A stretch of DNA of 6,520 bases from positions 1 to 6,520 of the forward strand of contig JAEYVD010000861.1 in NCBI GenBank assembly GCA_023432075.1. The letters are read 5' to 3'. Source of the stretch: Pseudomonadota bacterium (GTDB lineage: Bacteria; Pseudomonadota; Gammaproteobacteria; Burkholderiales; Burkholderiaceae_B). Positions within the stretch are counted from its first letter, which is position 1. Every line of letters begins with the position of its first letter. Below are positions 1-5,815 of this stretch, one piece after another. Made by a program: the position numbers and the translations under genes. Below the pieces are notes generated by a model. It was given only the letters and a program-made list of their open reading frames with translations. It made no database searches and had not been told where the DNA came from.

Positions 1-39
1 GAAGCCTGGCCTGCCGCCGGCAAGCTAGGGTTATCAGGG

Positions 40-69
40 ATTCTTTATGCTTAAACTTTTGTGAAGAAT
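40..69 (+). promoter_or_regulatory. Candidate operator/promoter patch upstream of the Bug-family gene
   Basis: An AT-rich island (about 31-70) stands out in an otherwise GC-rich leader. It contains a perfect 6-nt inverted repeat, ATTCTT (40-45) and AAGAAT (64-69), separated by 18 nt. Nested in it is CTT-N11-AAG (50-52 and 64-66), which fits the T-N11-A dyad bound by LysR-type regulators. No convincing sigma-70 pair is visible: TATGCT (46-51) resembles a -10 box but has no good -35 at the right distance. The position, 115-145 nt before the start codon, suits a promoter or operator for the gene at 185. The assignment rests only on composition and short symmetry, which can arise by chance. Confidence 0.25.
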
Positions 70-122
70 GAGCGGCACATGCGGGGCCGCCGCCGCGATG
101 CGCAATCAGGGCGGTTCATCGT

Positions 123-142
123 GGTGCGGCGCGTGACGCACC
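123..142 (+). promoter_or_regulatory. Small hairpin in the leader of the Bug-family gene
   Basis: GGTGCG (123-128) and CGCACC (137-142) are perfectly complementary around an 8-nt loop, giving a 6-bp GC-rich stem. There is no T-run after it, so it is not an intrinsic terminator. It would lie in the 5' untranslated RNA if transcription starts near the AT-rich patch at 31-70. It may be incidental in DNA this GC-rich. Confidence 0.2.
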
Positions 143-156
143 GGGCGCATGATCGC

Positions 157-178
157 GGGGTAGAGCCCCCTTAAGGAG
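157..178 (+). promoter_or_regulatory. Ribosome binding site with an adjacent 4-bp hairpin
   Basis: AAGGAG at 173-178 is a near-consensus Shine-Dalgarno sequence 6 nt before the ATG at 185. It fixes that start codon firmly. Just upstream, GGGG (157-160) can pair with CCCC (166-169) around a 5-nt loop, ending 3 nt before the Shine-Dalgarno sequence. CCTTAAGG (169-176) is an 8-nt palindrome that overlaps it. The ribosome site itself is clear. A regulatory role for the hairpin is only a possibility. Confidence 0.7.
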
Positions 179-184
179 AATTGC

Positions 185-1168
185 ATGCTGCTGCGTAGAC
201 GTTGTCTGGCCGTGATGATGCTGGCGCTGACTGGCTGGACGACGGGCAGCCATGCACAAACACCGTCTGCGGCGTGGCCCACCAAGCCGGTTCGTCTGGT
301 CGTGGGGCTGGCGCCCGGCGGGCTGGTCGACGTGCTGGCCCGCACCGTGCAGCCGCACTTGGCCGAGGCCTTGAAGCAGACAGTCATCGTGGAAAATCGT
401 GGCGGTGCGGGCGGCAATCTGGCGGGGGCCGAAGTGGTTCGCAATGGCCGCGACAACCATACTTTCCTGCTCAATCCGTCGACGACTGAATCGGTCAACC
501 CGCTGATGTTCGCCAACATGCCGTTCGACCCGCAGCGGGACTTGCGGCCGGTTGCCCTGCTGGCCAACAGCCAGTTGTTCCTGTTTGTCCGGTCCTCGCT
601 TGGCGTCAATACGCTTGAAGAGTTCGTGGAATACGCGCGCAAGCGGCCCGACCCTTTGAATTACGGGTCGGCCGGCAACGGCACGACGCCGCATCTGGCT
701 GGCGAGCTCCTCAAGCAGGCCACGGGCATGCAGGCCACCCACGCGCCGTATCGCGGCGTGGCGCCGGCGATACAAGACCTGGCGGCGGGCCAGATCGACT
801 TCGCGTTTGGACCCGCCACGGTCTTTCCCATGGTGCAGGCGGGCAAATTGAAGGTGCTGGCGGTGGCAAGCCGGCAACGCGCGGCCGTGGCGCCCGACAT
901 CCGGACCTTTACCGAGGCCGGCATTGACGGTGTGTTCGCCGACAGCCTGTTCGGCGTGTATGCGGCCACGGGCACCCGCGATGATGTGGTCGATCGCATG
1001 AACGCCGAGATCAACAAGGTGCTGACGCGGCCGGATATCAAGGCGCGCTTCCTGGATGCGGGCGCCGAGGCGATTCCGCTGAGCGTGGCCGACTACGCCA
1101 CGCGCGTGCAGGACGAAAAGAAATTGTTCGCGCCGTTGATGAAATCGTTGGGGCTGAAGGAGCAGTAG
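185..1168 (+). CDS. Bug/TctC-family tripartite tricarboxylate transporter-type solute-binding protein
   Basis: Predicted secreted periplasmic receptor that captures a small, probably carboxylated, solute. The protein has 327 residues, normal for the family. The N-terminus is a typical signal peptide: an RRR cluster at residues 4-6, a hydrophobic stretch to about 18, and a likely cleavage after Ser-His-Ala at residue 24. The mature part opens with the family pattern WPTKPVRLVV (31-40), then the ligand-loop motif APGG with Asp49 (43-49) and VENRGGAGGN (69-78). The second conserved block, NYGSAGNGTTPHLAGE, spans 159-174, and YRGVAPAIQDLAAGQIDFAF spans 189-208. The start is supported by AAGGAG 6 nt upstream. 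No TctA or TctB membrane gene is present in the window, so this is an orphan receptor, as is usual for the expanded Bug proteins of Bordetella and relatives. Such proteins may share a distant membrane pair or act in sensing. The usual Pro-Phe before APGG is Gly-Leu here. The ligand cannot be predicted. It converges on the amidase gene and is not part of that operon. Confidence 0.93.
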   Translation: MLLRRRCLAVMMLALTGWTTGSHAQTPSAAWPTKPVRLVVGLAPGGLVDVLARTVQPHLAEALKQTVIVENRGGAGGNLAGAEVVRNGRDNHTFLLNPSTTESVNPLMFANMPFDPQRDLRPVALLANSQLFLFVRSSLGVNTLEEFVEYARKRPDPLNYGSAGNGTTPHLAGELLKQATGMQATHAPYRGVAPAIQDLAAGQIDFAFGPATVFPMVQAGKLKVLAVASRQRAAVAPDIRTFTEAGIDGVFADSLFGVYAATGTRDDVVDRMNAEINKVLTRPDIKARFLDAGAEAIPLSVADYATRVQDEKKLFAPLMKSLGLKEQ

Positions 1169-1195
1169 ATAAAACCGCGACAACCGCCCCGCCTG
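1169..1195. other. 27-nt gap between convergent genes, no intrinsic terminator seen
   Basis: This gap separates the TAG stop of the Bug-family gene (1166-1168) from the TAG stop of the amidase (1196-1198, minus strand). I looked for a shared bidirectional terminator. No short-loop stem followed by a T-run is present on either strand. GGGGC (1150-1154) could pair with GCCCC (1186-1190), but with a 31-nt loop and no T-run. Termination may be Rho-dependent, or the two transcripts may overlap. Confidence 0.5.
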
Positions 1196-2527
1196 CTACG
1201 TTTCCCCGGCCCGGTTCCCGAGAATGGACTCCACGCTACGCGCATGCTGCAGTAGTTTGGGGTCTTCTTTTTGGAAGCCCACGAGCTGCACGGCAAGGGG
1301 CAAACCTTCCGGGCTGCGTCCGACCGGCAGTGAAATCGAGGGATTGTGCAGCAATGACCACGCGCGGATGAACACCGAACTGCCCGTGCTTTCGGCGGGC
1401 GTGGCCACGCCCAACGTGGCAGGCATGATAATGGCGTCCACGTCGCGGGAAATGTCATAGAACGCTCGCCGGCACTTGTCGGCGGCGTCCAATGCGGATG
1501 CATAGTCGGCGTCGGTGTAGGTGTCACCCAGAGCCAGGTAGGCAAGCAGCTCGGGGTCGCATAACGCGGCGTGATCGCGGCGGATATGCGCGTATTCACG
1601 CGCCAGGTCATAGGCCATGATGACATCCTGAATGTCACCGATGTCTTCATAGGCGGCAGGCATGGACAAGACCTGCAACGAAACACCTGCGGCCGTCAGC
1701 CGGCTCAGGCAGTCCTCGAAGACGGCTTGCGCCGCGGGTTCGGCTTCGGGCCAGGCGCGGGGACGCCACACGCCAAGGCGCAGCGCGTTACCGCTCTCGG
1801 CGGACGGTGCAAAGCGCGGATCGCCCACGAACGCATGCATGAAGAGCTGCGCATCTTCCACGGACCTGCACAGCGGACCGATCACATCGAGCGGTCGCGA
1901 ATAACTTCGGATGCCGACATACGGGATGGCGTCAAGGGTGGGCTTGAAACCGACGGCGCCGCTGAAGGAAGCGGGTCGCAGGATGGATCCGGCGGTCTGG
2001 GTGCCGATGGACAAGGGGGCCATGAAGTCTGCCACGGCCGCGCCCGAACCCGCGGAGGAGGCGGCCGGGCTACGGGTCAGGTCATGGGGGTTGCGGCACG
2101 GACCGGGCAGCATGATCGCGTGGCGTGACACGGTGTTCTTACCCAGCAGCACGAACCCTTGTTCGCGCGCGCGCGTCACCACTGGCGCGTCCTGCGTAGG
2201 TTGACGCCCGGTGAAGATCTCGGGTTCGCCCAGTTCGGTGGGCATGTCCGCGGTGTCGATGGTGTCTTTAATGCCGATGGGGGCACCCTCGTAGCGAGTG
2301 CGACGGCCGCGCCGGTCGATCGCGCGCGCTTGCGCCAAGGCGGCTTCGCCCGCCACGTGCACCCACGCCTTGACGTCCTGGTTGCGCTGAGCAATTCGTT
2401 CCAGGCAAGCCTGCGTCCAGGCTTCGGCGCTGAGCATGCCCTTGTCCAGGGCGCGCAGCCCCTCTGCCAGGGTGAGGTGGGCGCGCTCCGAGGGAGCAGG
2501 GCGTCCGGGCGCCTTGGTTGCGGTCAT
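1196..2527 (-). CDS. Amidase-signature (AS) family hydrolase
   Basis: Predicted cytoplasmic enzyme that hydrolyses a carbon-nitrogen amide bond to a carboxylate plus ammonia or an amine. It has 443 residues, usual for AS amidases, and no signal peptide. The Ser-cisSer-Lys triad can be placed: Lys87 in GIKDTID (85-91), cis-Ser157 in AASSAGS (155-161), and nucleophile Ser181 in TQTAGSILRPA (176-186). The 24-residue spacing between the two serines matches characterised members such as FAAH (217/241) and malonamidase E2 (131/155). The C-terminal block NPSISLPVG...GLPLAVQLVG (395-417) is also typical. The glycine-rich segment, usually GGSSGGS or GSSSGS, carries alanines here. The ATG overlaps the livF stop (ATGA), and AAGGAG (plus-strand positions 2535-2540) lies 7 nt upstream, so the start is well supported. 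No gatB or gatC is nearby, so a GatA role is unlikely. Its place at the end of the transporter operon suggests it acts on an imported amide, but the substrate is unknown. Confidence 0.92.
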   Translation of the reverse strand: MTATKAPGRPAPSERAHLTLAEGLRALDKGMLSAEAWTQACLERIAQRNQDVKAWVHVAGEAALAQARAIDRRGRRTRYEGAPIGIKDTIDTADMPTELGEPEIFTGRQPTQDAPVVTRAREQGFVLLGKNTVSRHAIMLPGPCRNPHDLTRSPAASSAGSGAAVADFMAPLSIGTQTAGSILRPASFSGAVGFKPTLDAIPYVGIRSYSRPLDVIGPLCRSVEDAQLFMHAFVGDPRFAPSAESGNALRLGVWRPRAWPEAEPAAQAVFEDCLSRLTAAGVSLQVLSMPAAYEDIGDIQDVIMAYDLAREYAHIRRDHAALCDPELLAYLALGDTYTDADYASALDAADKCRRAFYDISRDVDAIIMPATLGVATPAESTGSSVFIRAWSLLHNPSISLPVGRSPEGLPLAVQLVGFQKEDPKLLQHARSVESILGNRAGET

Positions 2528-3270
2528 ACGGGTTCTCCTTGGGAGTCGTGACGGTGCCCGATGTAGAGTTCCGCCATTTCTTCATTTGCGAGCAGGTTGG
2601 GGCCGGTATCGGTCAAGACAATGCGGCCGGAGTCCAGGATGTATCCGCGGTCACTGAAAGCCAGCGCCTGGCGGGCCCGCTGTTCGACCATCAGCACGGC
2701 GATATCCAACTGGGGCAGGCGTTGCACTTCCTCGAATACCTGGGAAGTCAGTGCGGGCGACAATGCCGCGGACGGTTCGTCAAGCAGCACCATGCGAGGG
2801 GAAGGCATCAACGCGCGCGCAAACGCCAATTGCTGGCGCTCGCCGCCGGAAAGATTGGCGGCGTGGGTGCGTCGCCGCTGCGCCAACGCTGGAAAGAGTT
2901 CAAACATTTCCTCGGTGCGTCGACGGGCATCGCTGACGTGTTCGACGACCTGAAGGTTTTCCAGCACGGTAAGCTCGCCGAACACGTTCTGCACTTGCGG
3001 CACGTAAGAGATGCCCAGGCGCACGCGATCTTCCACGGCGGACCGGCGCAAGTCGTTCCCGTCGAAGGTGATCGATCCCGAGAGACGCGGCAGCAGGCCC
3101 ATGACGGCTTTGATGACCGTGGACTTTCCAGCCCCGTTCGTGCCAGCGATCGTGACGATTTCGCGCGGCTTCATATGGAGGTCGATGCCACTGACGATAT
3201 CGACGTCTCCATAGCCTGCGGCCATGTTTTCGATGGTGAGGATCGGTGCGGCGGCATTGGTTACGTTCAT
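2524..3270 (-). CDS. livF: HAAT-family (branched-chain amino acid type) ABC transporter ATP-binding protein LivF
   Basis: Cytoplasmic ATPase subunit that powers the importer together with the LivG-type subunit. It has 248 residues, close to the family norm. The motifs appear in order: Walker A GTNGAGKST (43-51, Lys49), Q-loop Gln92 in YVPQ, ABC signature LSGGERQ (140-146), and Walker B VLLDEP (161-166, catalytic Glu165). At the H-loop position it has Gln197 in MVEQR, where most ABC ATPases have His. This substitution is usual for LivF and, together with the short spacing between the motifs, separates it from LivG. The ATG (3268-3270) overlaps the livG TGA by ATGA, and its own TGA overlaps the amidase ATG in the same way. 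The G8 run ending 5 nt before the ATG is the only Shine-Dalgarno-like element. The symbol denotes the subunit type; the transported compound need not be leucine, isoleucine or valine. Confidence 0.93.
   Translation of the reverse strand: MNVTNAAAPILTIENMAAGYGDVDIVSGIDLHMKPREIVTIAGTNGAGKSTVIKAVMGLLPRLSGSITFDGNDLRRSAVEDRVRLGISYVPQVQNVFGELTVLENLQVVEHVSDARRRTEEMFELFPALAQRRRTHAANLSGGERQQLAFARALMPSPRMVLLDEPSAALSPALTSQVFEEVQRLPQLDIAVLMVEQRARQALAFSDRGYILDSGRIVLTDTGPNLLANEEMAELYIGHRHDSQGEPV
2535..2540 (-). promoter_or_regulatory. Ribosome binding site of the amidase gene, inside livF
   Basis: On the minus strand this reads AAGGAG, a strong Shine-Dalgarno sequence 7 nt before the amidase ATG (2525-2527). 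It lies within the last codons of livF. Combined with the ATGA overlap, it allows both re-initiation by ribosomes finishing livF and independent loading. The amidase could therefore be translated at least as well as the transporter ATPase. Confidence 0.75.
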
Positions 3271-4028
3271 ATCACCCCCCCCATGTAAGCTTCGCGAACC
3301 GCGTCCTGGGAGAGCACGTCCCGCGGCTTGCCCTCAGCAATGACCTTGCCGCGGTCCATCACATACATGCGCGGCACAATGCGGGATAGTTCTTCGAGGT
3401 TGTGCTCGATAATCAGCACGCTCATGCCGCGTTGGTTCAACGCCACGATGCGTTCTGACAACTCGCCGATCAACACCGGATTGACGCCGGCGAAAGGCTC
3501 GTCAAGCATGATGCAGCGAGGCTCCAGCATAAGCAGCCGTCCTAGCTCCAGCAGCTTCTTTTGTCCGCCGGAAAGTTTGCCTGCCTGTGTATCCGCGACC
3601 CGCGATAGATTGAGAAATTGCAGCAAGTCGCGGGCACGTTCGGCCACCTGTTCCTCTTCTCTTTGCACTTTCCCTGGATTGAAGAAGATGGACAGCAACT
3701 TCTCGCCCTGCGCGTCTGGTGCAGCCGCCATCATGTTGGCCATGACGGTGAGCTGCGAGAATTCGCGCGGCACCTGGAATGTGCGCGCCAGGCCTTGGCG
3801 CACGCGGGTGTGCACGGCCATGTGAGAGATGTCGCGGCCATCGAACTGGACGACGCCAGCCCGGCTGGGCACATACCCCGTGATTACCGAGAAGAGCGTG
3901 CTCTTTCCCGCGCCATTCGTGCCGATCAGGCCCAGAAGTTCGCCTTGGTTCAGGTCCAGGCTGACATTGTCCAAGGCGAGCATTCCGCCGAACCCGGCGC
4001 TAACGTTTCTGACAGTCAAAAGGCTCAT
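3267..4028 (-). CDS. livG: HAAT-family ABC transporter ATP-binding protein LivG
   Basis: Second ATPase subunit of the importer, cytoplasmic, expected to pair with LivF on the LivH/LivM membrane core. It has 253 residues. Visible motifs are Walker A GTNGAGKST (36-44, Lys42), Q-loop Gln85 in ARTFQ, signature LSGGQKK (152-158), Walker B CIMLDEP (172-178, catalytic Glu177), and H-loop His209 in IIEHN. The ARTFQ block, the helical insertion between the Q-loop and the signature (about 105-135), and the C-terminal AYMGG are characteristic of LivG rather than LivF. The start ATG (4026-4028) overlaps the livM TGA by ATGA, and GGGGAAG lies just upstream. The last codons run through eight consecutive G. 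The sequence shows a complete, catalytically intact subunit. The substrate class is inferred only from the family. Confidence 0.94.
   Translation of the reverse strand: MSLLTVRNVSAGFGGMLALDNVSLDLNQGELLGLIGTNGAGKSTLFSVITGYVPSRAGVVQFDGRDISHMAVHTRVRQGLARTFQVPREFSQLTVMANMMAAAPDAQGEKLLSIFFNPGKVQREEEQVAERARDLLQFLNLSRVADTQAGKLSGGQKKLLELGRLLMLEPRCIMLDEPFAGVNPVLIGELSERIVALNQRGMSVLIIEHNLEELSRIVPRMYVMDRGKVIAEGKPRDVLSQDAVREAYMGGVI
3275..3282 (-). repeat. G8 homopolymer at the livG/livF junction
   Basis: Eight consecutive G on the coding strand span the final livG codons (Met-Gly-Gly-Val) and end 5 nt before the livF ATG. The run probably serves as the livF ribosome binding site. Its reading-frame setting matters. 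Gain of one G would move livG out of its stop and directly into the livF frame, giving one long fused ORF. Loss of one G would end livG two codons early and remove the ATGA overlap. Runs of this length can be slippage-prone, but variation here is not shown by a single sequence. Confidence 0.6.
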
Positions 4029-4918
4029 GTCGACTTCCCCGCCTTGGTTCCCAAGATCCCTTGCGGCCGATACAGCACGATAAGAATCAATGCCATGCCG
4101 ATGACCCAGATTCGCACGCTGGCCATCTGCACTTCGGAGATGCCGCCCACGAAGTCTCGGACGAAGCGAGACCCTTCAAGAAAGCCGACCATGATGACGG
4201 TGCCCAAGGCGACACCGAGCAGGCGATTGGCGCCTCCGACAAAGATGGCGATCCAGATGTAGAAGGTAATGAGCGGAACGAACTGCTCGGGGCTCAGGAA
4301 CGTGAGGTAGTGCGCTTGAAAGGCGCCAGCCAGGCCGGCCAGGCCCGCGCCCAGCATGAGCGAGCGGGTCTTGAAGCGAGCCGGGTCCTTGCCCAGCGCC
4401 CTTACCGCGACTTCGTTGTCGCGAACCGCTTCAATGACCCGCCCAAACGGGCTTTTGACGACGCGCGTGACCAACCAGAACACCGCTCCGTTGACGACGA
4501 GCAACGTCAACATGATGGCCAGATCAATCTGGGCGGCGGGGATCCAACCCTCATACATACGGGGTATGCCCGGCAGACCGTGCATGCCCCGAGTCAGCCA
4601 TTCCTCGCTCTGGAGCATCATCCGGACGGACTCCGAGAAGCCGAGCGTCACGATGGCCAGATAATCGCTTCCCAGCCGTAAGGCGACGATCCCCAGTGGC
4701 CAAGCCGCCAGTGCGGTTAGCAGCGTTGCGCCCACCATCGCCAAGGGGATGGGTACCCCCTGAAGCGCGAGCAGCGCAGAGGTGTAGGAACCGATGGCAA
4801 AAAAGCCGACATGCCCGAAGTTGACCAGGCCGGTGAAGCCATAGTGCAGCGACAGACCCAGAGCCATCAGCATGTAGATAAGAATGCCGATGGAGATTGC
4901 AATCAAATAGGATTCCAT
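4025..4918 (-). CDS. livM: HAAT-family ABC transporter permease LivM
   Basis: Inner-membrane permease subunit that forms the translocation path with LivH. It has 297 residues, shorter than E. coli LivM but usual for proteobacterial HAAT systems. It is strongly hydrophobic, with about eight or nine likely membrane segments (for example around 3-25, 30-51, 58-80, 131-151, 186-205, 215-247 and 268-284). Family landmarks are GFTGLVNFGHVGFFAIGSY (27-45), SDYLAIVTLGFSE (84-96), the EAA-type cytoplasmic loop EAVRDNEVAVRALGKD (163-178) that contacts the ATPases, AGLAGLAGAF (191-200), and the C-terminal YRPQGILG (283-290). The start lies 6 nt after the livH stop. GAGG (plus-strand positions 4928-4931) is 9 nt upstream and overlaps the end of livH, so translation is probably coupled. 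The stop overlaps the livG ATG. Confidence 0.93.
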   Translation of the reverse strand: MESYLIAISIGILIYMLMALGLSLHYGFTGLVNFGHVGFFAIGSYTSALLALQGVPIPLAMVGATLLTALAAWPLGIVALRLGSDYLAIVTLGFSESVRMMLQSEEWLTRGMHGLPGIPRMYEGWIPAAQIDLAIMLTLLVVNGAVFWLVTRVVKSPFGRVIEAVRDNEVAVRALGKDPARFKTRSLMLGAGLAGLAGAFQAHYLTFLSPEQFVPLITFYIWIAIFVGGANRLLGVALGTVIMVGFLEGSRFVRDFVGGISEVQMASVRIWVIGMALILIVLYRPQGILGTKAGKST

Positions 4919-4924
4919 CTCTCT

Positions 4925-5803
4925 TTACCTCGCCATGATCGGGCGGCCAAACAGACCCTGCGGCCGGAACAACAACAGCACCAGCAAGACCAGGAAGGCG
5001 ATGACAATCTTGTAGGAGGGGCCAACGTAAAGGGTGGCGATTTCCTGCGAGATGCCAAATATCAGGGAACCGACGACGGCCCCGATGGGATTGCCAATGC
5101 CGCCCAGGATCACTGCTGCGAACATCGGCATCAATAGCTCGAATCCGAGTTCGGGGACCACCACTGCCTTGATGGCCAGCAGAACCCCGCCCAGCCCGCA
5201 GAAGAAGCCGCTCAACAGCCACAGATAGAGCATGACGCGACGTGAGCGTATGCCGCTGGCGGCGGCGAGGTCGGGGTTGTCGGCCACCGCCCGCATGCGC
5301 CGTCCCAGTGGCGTGGCATGCAGGATCACAAACGCGATCCCCAACGCACCGATGGCCGTAAGCAGGATGTAGACGTCCATGGGCAGGATGCGAATGCCAT
5401 GCCAGTTCCACGCACGCATGATCCGGCCCATTTCCAGGTTGTATTGGTCCTGGCCCGCGAAAAAGGTGATCGTCGTGCGCACGACGAACGCCACGCCCAG
5501 CGAGGCGATAAGACGCGCCACGTTGGAGCGTTTAGCGAGCGCCCGGAAGACCCACAGATAGAAAAATACGGCGATCAGCGCGGTGACAACGCTGGCGCTT
5601 ACCACGGCAAGCACGAGTGAGCTGCTGATCCACGCCTGGGTTGCGACGGCGGTATACGCGCCAAGCGTCATGTAGTCGCCCGTCGCCGCGTTGGGAAAGC
5701 GCGATATGCCAAACACCATGGTGATCGCCAGGATTGGCAGTGACAACAAGGTGCCTAGCACGATGCCATTGATGACGGCGTTCAAGATCGGGATGAGTTC
5801 CAT
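4925..5803 (-). CDS. livH: HAAT-family ABC transporter permease LivH
   Basis: First membrane subunit of the importer, in the inner membrane with LivM. It has 292 residues, the normal length. Hydrophobic segments lie around 8-31, 47-56, 60-88, 96-116, 142-162, 190-213, 224-252 and 264-279. The EAA-type ATPase-contact loop is RAVADNPDLAAASGI (171-185). The conserved block VILGGIGNPIGAVVGSL (231-247) and the C-terminal FRPQGLFG (279-286) are diagnostic. The N-terminal region PNAATGDYMTLGAY (37-50) occupies the place of the common NFAHGEL-type motif, so the pore-lining part differs somewhat from the amino-acid transporters. The start ATG (5801-5803) follows the binding-protein stop by 12 nt and has GGAG 5 nt upstream. 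It is the second gene of the visible operon. Confidence 0.93.
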   Translation of the reverse strand: MELIPILNAVINGIVLGTLLSLPILAITMVFGISRFPNAATGDYMTLGAYTAVATQAWISSSLVLAVVSASVVTALIAVFFYLWVFRALAKRSNVARLIASLGVAFVVRTTITFFAGQDQYNLEMGRIMRAWNWHGIRILPMDVYILLTAIGALGIAFVILHATPLGRRMRAVADNPDLAAASGIRSRRVMLYLWLLSGFFCGLGGVLLAIKAVVVPELGFELLMPMFAAVILGGIGNPIGAVVGSLIFGISQEIATLYVGPSYKIVIAFLVLLVLLLFRPQGLFGRPIMAR

Positions 5804-5815
5804 CGTTGCTCCGCT

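Noticed and set aside
1..54. Possible 3' end of an upstream gene (short open frames ending in TAG at 26-28 or TAA at 52-54)
   Set aside because: The stretches have only 8 to 17 codons and no recognisable sequence, so they cannot be told from chance.
116..1183. Long minus-strand open frame (355 codons) covering the whole Bug-family gene
   Set aside because: Its product is rich in Arg, His and Gln and has no recognisable domain. The plus-strand frame has a signal peptide, family motifs and a strong ribosome site. The antisense frame is a by-product of high GC codon bias.
2674..2685. Missing H-loop histidine in LivF (Gln197) as a possible inactivating change
   Set aside because: Gln at this position in the VEQ motif is normal for LivF-type ATPases, so it is not a defect.
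3118..3144. GTNGAGKST instead of GPNGAGKST in Walker A of both ATPases
   Set aside because: The variable second position of Walker A tolerates this. Lys, Ser and Thr are intact in both, so no functional claim is warranted.
2518..3288. Plus-strand open frame of 256 codons opposite livF
   Set aside because: It mirrors livF almost end to end, has no Shine-Dalgarno site and no domain. The opposite strand carries all ABC ATPase motifs in order.
4551..5411. Minus-strand frame of 286 codons spanning the livH/livM junction
   Set aside because: It overlaps two clear permease genes in another frame and reads as low-complexity Arg/His/Gly-rich sequence with no membrane segments.
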